From: Pigoraptor vietnamica
Lineage: Eukaryota; Opisthokonta; Filasterea
Length of the DNA: 34,736 bases
Assembly (NCBI GenBank): GCA_943704525.1
Contig: CALSCQ010000737.1
Span: 1-34,736 of the forward strand
Direction of reading: 5' to 3'
Positions 30,934 to 34,736 of this stretch are shown one piece after another. Below the pieces are notes generated by a model. That model saw only the letters and a list, made by a program, of their open reading frames with translations. It did not search any database and had not been told where the DNA came from. The translations under genes were made by a program, and so were the position numbers. How positions within the stretch are numbered: position 1 is the stretch's first letter; each line of letters opens with the position of its first letter.

Positions 30934-31189
30934 TCGTCGCGTGCCGTTGTTTAATGGACGTGCAGTTTCAGAGCATGTGCGCATCCGGCGCCGCAAACTG
31001 TAAAGAGCTAATGTAATGCGGCGATTCATTTGTCCATAATTGAGGCAAACTAGCGATGTTTTCGACGACGGCCGAGGCGCGCCGTGACTCGTCAGTGCGC
31101 CATACTAGCCGCAACCAGCCAACGTCGCTAAGAATGAAAATACTATATTAATGCGATATAACATTACAGACTGCCTCGATTTCGAGAAC

Positions 31190-31770
31190 CTTCAGCAAAT
31201 GCTTTTAATAGCCGAGCACAGGGCAACGAGGTTCTGATAGTCAATCGCGATAATGATCCCGCCAGCGCCATGACGTTCAGCGTACCACGACGACAGGTGA
31301 CTCGGCAGCGAGCACACACGGCCCGGCATCGCCACGCATCTAATTCGCGGCGGGCCGGCCGGGCCGGCAAAGTAGTTGCCGCTGCCGTCGTTCGGGCTGG
31401 CATATGTAGAACGCGGCACCAACGCTCAAGGTGCCGACCCTCATCTCGTGAACCTCCTTGAAGCAGCGGCATTTGCGCTGTTCAAACACATTGGCGACCA
31501 TCGCCGCGTACCGGTCGTGCCGACCGAGTCACAGGCGCCAGCGAACTGAGGAGGCAACCGTCCGGGCGTCAGTGATATCCGGCATCAGGCTATTGGTCTT
31601 GATGCCCGGGTGAACGCGACCCCTGGCATAGGGACAGGCGTGCCGCCCATGGCGCAGACTGCGGTGGCGAGGGCACCGTTCGTCGGCTGAGGGGAACTGA
31701 ATGATGCCTTGGTTGTTCGTGCCTGAAGTTGCCGCAAAAGCCGGCCACATTGACACGGACATCCCGGCCA
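31190..31770 (-). pseudogene. Possible decayed coding remnant, origin unknown
   Basis: Peptide-like stretches occur on the minus strand but are split between frames by stops and shifts: SGTNNQGIIQFPSADE, FEQRKCRCFKEVHEMRVG, NDGSGNYFAGPAGPPRI and HGAGGIIIAIDYQNLVALC. Their order is collinear over about 550 bp. I recognise no family. It may equally be chance open frames in GC-rich DNA. Confidence 0.2.
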
Positions 31771-32619
31771 GACGGCCTTCACAACTGCAGACCGAGGCAC
31801 ATGTCTTATTATTAATAGCAAGACCAGGGCGGCCCGCTCAGAAAACTCAGGGCTCAGGCAGTAGTACAGTACATTTTAGTGTACAGCCATCAGTACTGGC
31901 GCGTCGATCACCAGAGACCGGACATGAAATCAGGCTGACCACACAGTGATTGAGCAATGACTCACCCGAAGAAAGGTTGGACGATAGACTTGCAAACGAG
32001 GTTCGTACTCGCAATGACAAACTGCTGCGTGCGCACGGCATTGACAGCCGAGTCTGACGTCTCCTCGGTCGAGGGGCCTGGTTCAGTTGATTGGCAGCAT
32101 AGTCTGACCAACAACGGGCGTCGGAGCCATCGCGGCCGAACGCCTAAGCGCAAATAGACACACAGTGCACAAACGTAACTGCTCCGTCCGGCACTGTCAG
32201 ACCTCTAGTGTCAAGTAATCGAAGTGCACACTGCGTGCAAACTGACAGCCGGCTGCGATCGAAAGAGAATACTACCTCGACGTGGCCGCTGAGGTACGTC
32301 AATCAGATGGTGATTTTTGCCGGCACGCCACAATTGCGTCAATTGTGTCGGCCGGGCCGAGAATGCCCCAGGCCCATGGTCCGCGTTGCCGGCCGCATTC
32401 TCGATGCCAGTAGCGGCTCGAGCACGTGAGGAAGTGTCGCCGTCCCTTCAAATAACCACTCGAGACTGACTCGGCTTATAGCCCCCGGATGTACGTGTGC
32501 GTGTGAGGTAAGTGCGTGCGTGTGCGGCGTGTGCATGTGAGTGCCTTCGTGTGAAGGGAGGTATTGCAGGCACGAAAAGCTTTCTGATTGGTCAACATAT
32601 TATCTAACAGCGCAATGCA

Positions 32620-33480
32620 GCTGCAGGAGCCATTGGCGACACACACAAGTGCATATAGGGCATGACGTACGAGTGAACAGCACAGCCACACGGCACGTGC
32701 GAGCAAATGGCACGACGGATGAGCACGCTGACTGACGAACGAGCAAATGGCTCCACGCACAAGTGTTGGGCAGCTGGCCGGGATGGCACGAGCACACAAC
32801 ATGCACGAATACACATCACACACGAGCGCACAGTGCAGACGAGCGCACAACACGCACGAGGACATCACACACTGACATTACAGTAGCAGCACACGAGCGC
32901 ACAAAACAGATGAGCTAGCACAACATGCACGAGCCTGAGGACATTTGCACACATGAGCGCACAGAGCACATGAGCCGGCGCACAGAGCAACGACGAGTCG
33001 GCACAACTGAACATGCACACCGGCCGGCCAGGACATCGTACACATCGGAGCGCACAGAGCACATGAGCGCACAGAGCAGACGAGTGCACACGGCCGGCAT
33101 GTTTGCACACATCAGTCAGAGTGCACATCGCACATGAGCGCACAGAGCAGACAAGCGCACACGGCACAGTGCATCTGATGGCTTACACATCACACACGAG
33201 CACACAGAGCAGACGAGTGCACAACACACACGCTTACACATCGCACATGAGCGCACAGAGCAGACAAGCGCACAACATGCATGGCTTACACATCACACAC
33301 GAGCACACAGAGCAGACGAGTGCACAACACGCACGCTTACACATCGCACATGAGCGCACAGAGCACACCGGACCGCACGTGGATGGAACGCAACAGACAT
33401 GAGCCGGGATGGCGGCAAACGAGCACACATCAGGCACGAGCGCACAATAGTCAGAGCGCACAGCAGACACGCCGGCCTAC
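32620..33480. repeat. Degenerate CACA/GAGCGCACAGAGCA minisatellite
   Basis: Words such as GAGCGCACAGAGCA, CACATGAGC and ACGAGTGCACA recur throughout. The most regular part is 33181-33370, with unit starts (GCTTACACATC) at 33181, 33232, 33284 and 33335. Units of 51 and 52 bp alternate between two variants, making a 103-bp higher-order dimer. It creates a long open frame (33103-33402) that I do not regard as a gene. Confidence 0.85.
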
Positions 33481-33638
33481 AGCGTAGACCAGGCACCAGC
33501 GAATCGAACAATACGCACGCCCAGAACTGAAGAGCGCCCAGGCTGACGCACGAGCACACAAGATGCATGACACACAACAGCCATGACCGCACAGCACAAG
33601 AGCGCACAGATTAGGCGACCACACACGTGAACACAATA

Positions 33639-33660
33639 CCCCCCCCCCCCCCCCCCCCCC
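33639..33660. repeat. C22 homopolymer
   Basis: Twenty-two C in a row, just right of the minisatellite. Length is likely unstable in sequencing and in the genome. Confidence 0.85.
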
Positions 33661-33977
33661 AGTAGATGGGAAGGAGCCCTGTCCTCGGGAACGGGCGCAC
33701 AGTTGAGACGCATAAATGACGGACCGGCGCCACACTGGCGGCAGTGCCGGCTCCATCACATAACATTGGCTATTCTTACCGCTCCATCACAACTATGCCG
33801 TGCGTGAATAGTGCGAGAGACAGTGCACACCGAGGTCACAGCGATTAAACGCACCATCGTGGTTTCATCACGTACGCATTCGTAAGCACCATTCACATAC
33901 CCCTCATCAGATGCTGCACTCCACTGAATAGTGGGGACACGGACACACCCGCCTCTTCTTTGCGATCATTCATTACA

Positions 33978-34586
33978 ATGTGCCCAAGGCGTGCGCCCGC
34001 AGCCTTCAGTATCGCCCACCTTCGCGGACTTCAGCTGAGCCGTACGTCTTGCAAACGTGCCGCCCGGCTTCCTGCTCAGGGCAGTGCACTGAAGCGTGTC
34101 AAAGGCATCCGCCGGGACGAGGTGGAGCTCCAGCTGGCGTCGGCGGAAGCGCTCGAAAAGATTTTGGCACGGGAAAATGAGGCACGTACGCTCATCATGA
34201 TAGAGATATTCTCCGAGAGAAATGGCCGCGGCGGCAGGACCCCGCAGCGCTTGACGGGGGATGTCATCCTAATTGTGTGCGTGATTGTATGTGATTGTGC
34301 GCGTGTGATTGTGTGTATATGTGCATTTAAAGTGACAGTTGTGCGTGACTGTGCATTGAGCGGGCAATTTCTCTTGTCATTGAGCTGTGCATCTGATTGT
34401 GTGCGTGCACTGTGCACGTGCCGCTTTGCCAATAGTTGGCGTGATTGCGCGCTGTCTGATTTCGTGTTCAATCAGCGTGTGAACGATAAATCAGTGATTG
34501 TGTCCGGTAACTGTTCGTGTGTGACCGATTGTCAATGTCGGTGTGCTAATGCCGTGATATCGATTGTGGGGGCATTGTGGGCGTGA
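33978..34586 (+). CDS. 5' part of a probable gene leaving the window
   Basis: The frame from ATG 33978 is open to 34586. The first about 70 codons look real: a basic, Arg/Ala/Ser-rich start (CPRRAPAAFSIAHLRG) like an organelle-targeting peptide, then a helical charged segment (RRDEVELQLASAEALEKILA). After about 34270 the sequence becomes GT-rich with repeated GTGATTGTG words, like the introns elsewhere here, so the exon probably ends near 34190-34275. Donor candidates are GTACGC at about 34186 and GTGTGC at about 34275. The remainder lies beyond the window. No family is recognised. Confidence 0.35.
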   Translation: MCPRRAPAAFSIAHLRGLQLSRTSCKRAARLPAQGSALKRVKGIRRDEVELQLASAEALEKILARENEARTLIMIEIFSERNGRGGRTPQRLTGDVILIVCVIVCDCARVIVCICAFKVTVVRDCALSGQFLLSLSCASDCVRALCTCRFANSWRDCALSDFVFNQRVNDKSVIVSGNCSCVTDCQCRCANAVISIVGALWA

Positions 34587-34640
34587 CAGTTCTGAGTGTG
34601 TGTGCTGTTGTGTACGCGACTGCCGTGTGTGCGTAATTGT
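34260..34640. repeat. GTGATTGTG-rich simple sequence
   Basis: Many imperfect copies of GTGATTGTGTG and related words occur over about 350 bp, probably in the first intron of the gene starting at 33978. Confidence 0.55.
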
Positions 34641-34736
34641 CACAGTGTCCGCCCGAGTTCAATTGATATGTGCACTGGCCGGCGAGTGCGTGTTGTGGGC
34701 GCCGTCAGTGGTGCCGGGGCGTGATTCAGGCGTGTG

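Larger units (their letters stand above)
30934..33977. other. Gene-poor stretch with decayed coding-like DNA and satellites
   Basis: No intact gene is supported in these 3 kb. At 30990-31015 CTGTAAA and ATGTAATG words may mark the FSIP1 3' end. At 31190-31770 the minus strand shows short peptide-like stretches in shifting frames (for example FEQRKCRCFKEVHEMRVG near 31490-31430), which look like a decayed coding sequence. From about 32620 to 33480 there is degenerate minisatellite DNA, then a C22 run, then unremarkable sequence to the next start. Confidence 0.5.

Noticed and set aside
33103-33402. 99-codon frame rich in His, Thr, Ser and Glu
   Set aside because: It is the translation of the minisatellite; repeat units of 51 and 52 bp do not preserve frame, as expected for non-coding DNA.
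1-34736. CRISPR arrays, bacterial operons or rRNA genes
   Set aside because: None were seen. The regular repeats are minisatellites without unique spacers, and even the bacterial-type genes sit in eukaryotic, mostly intron-split context.

Overview
The window is nuclear DNA from a GC-rich, intron-dense eukaryote. Almost every gene is split by 65-250 bp introns, mostly GTGxGx...CAG, several with a CTAAC-like branch site. Introns and spacers are full of (GT)n/(CA)n microsatellites. The gene set is an OXR1-type LysM-GRAM-TLDc protein, XPR1, METTL22, a sperm/flagellum-type FSIP1 homologue and a long mitochondrial-type PPR protein. It points to a flagellated unicellular eukaryote. I cannot fix the lineage from sequence alone; an amorphean/opisthokont relative is one possibility and an alga is not excluded.

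Layout, left to right: a coiled-coil protein (+, 70-1932); an AT-richer spacer; an unrecognised 254-aa protein (-, 2856-3828); METTL22 (+, 4760-6867); a CYTH-domain protein (-, 7051-8320); an OXR1/TLDc protein (-, 8590-11903); a divergent promoter region; XPR1-type SPX-EXS phosphate exporter (+, 16 exons, 12807-17507); intronless SAM hydrolase/hydroxide adenosyltransferase (+, 18012-18869); a predicted two-exon 101-aa gene (-, 19090-19666); non-hydrolysing UDP-GlcNAc 2-epimerase (+, 19783-21267); membrane-anchored CapA-family metallophosphatase-like protein (-, 21481-23057); PPR protein (+, 23729-28597); FSIP1 homologue (+, 28796-30933); about 3 kb of non-coding and minisatellite DNA; and the first exon of a probable gene leaving the window (+, from 33978).

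Exon models were built by hand from homology, reading frame and splice signals. For the main genes, joining the exons gives one open frame whose total length is divisible by three.

The most unusual part is 18.0-23.1 kb. Three neighbouring genes belong to families that are mainly bacterial or archaeal (SAM hydrolase, WecB-type epimerase, CapA). They could be a small acquired surface-glycan or polymer module, though common function is inference. Phosphate biology appears twice (CYTH triphosphate-tunnel protein and SPX-EXS exporter) within 10 kb. Other points of note are two candidate GC-AG introns, microsatellites lying directly on splice sites, a duplicated translation-start segment in METTL22, and a three-copy 39-bp repeat just upstream of the PPR gene.
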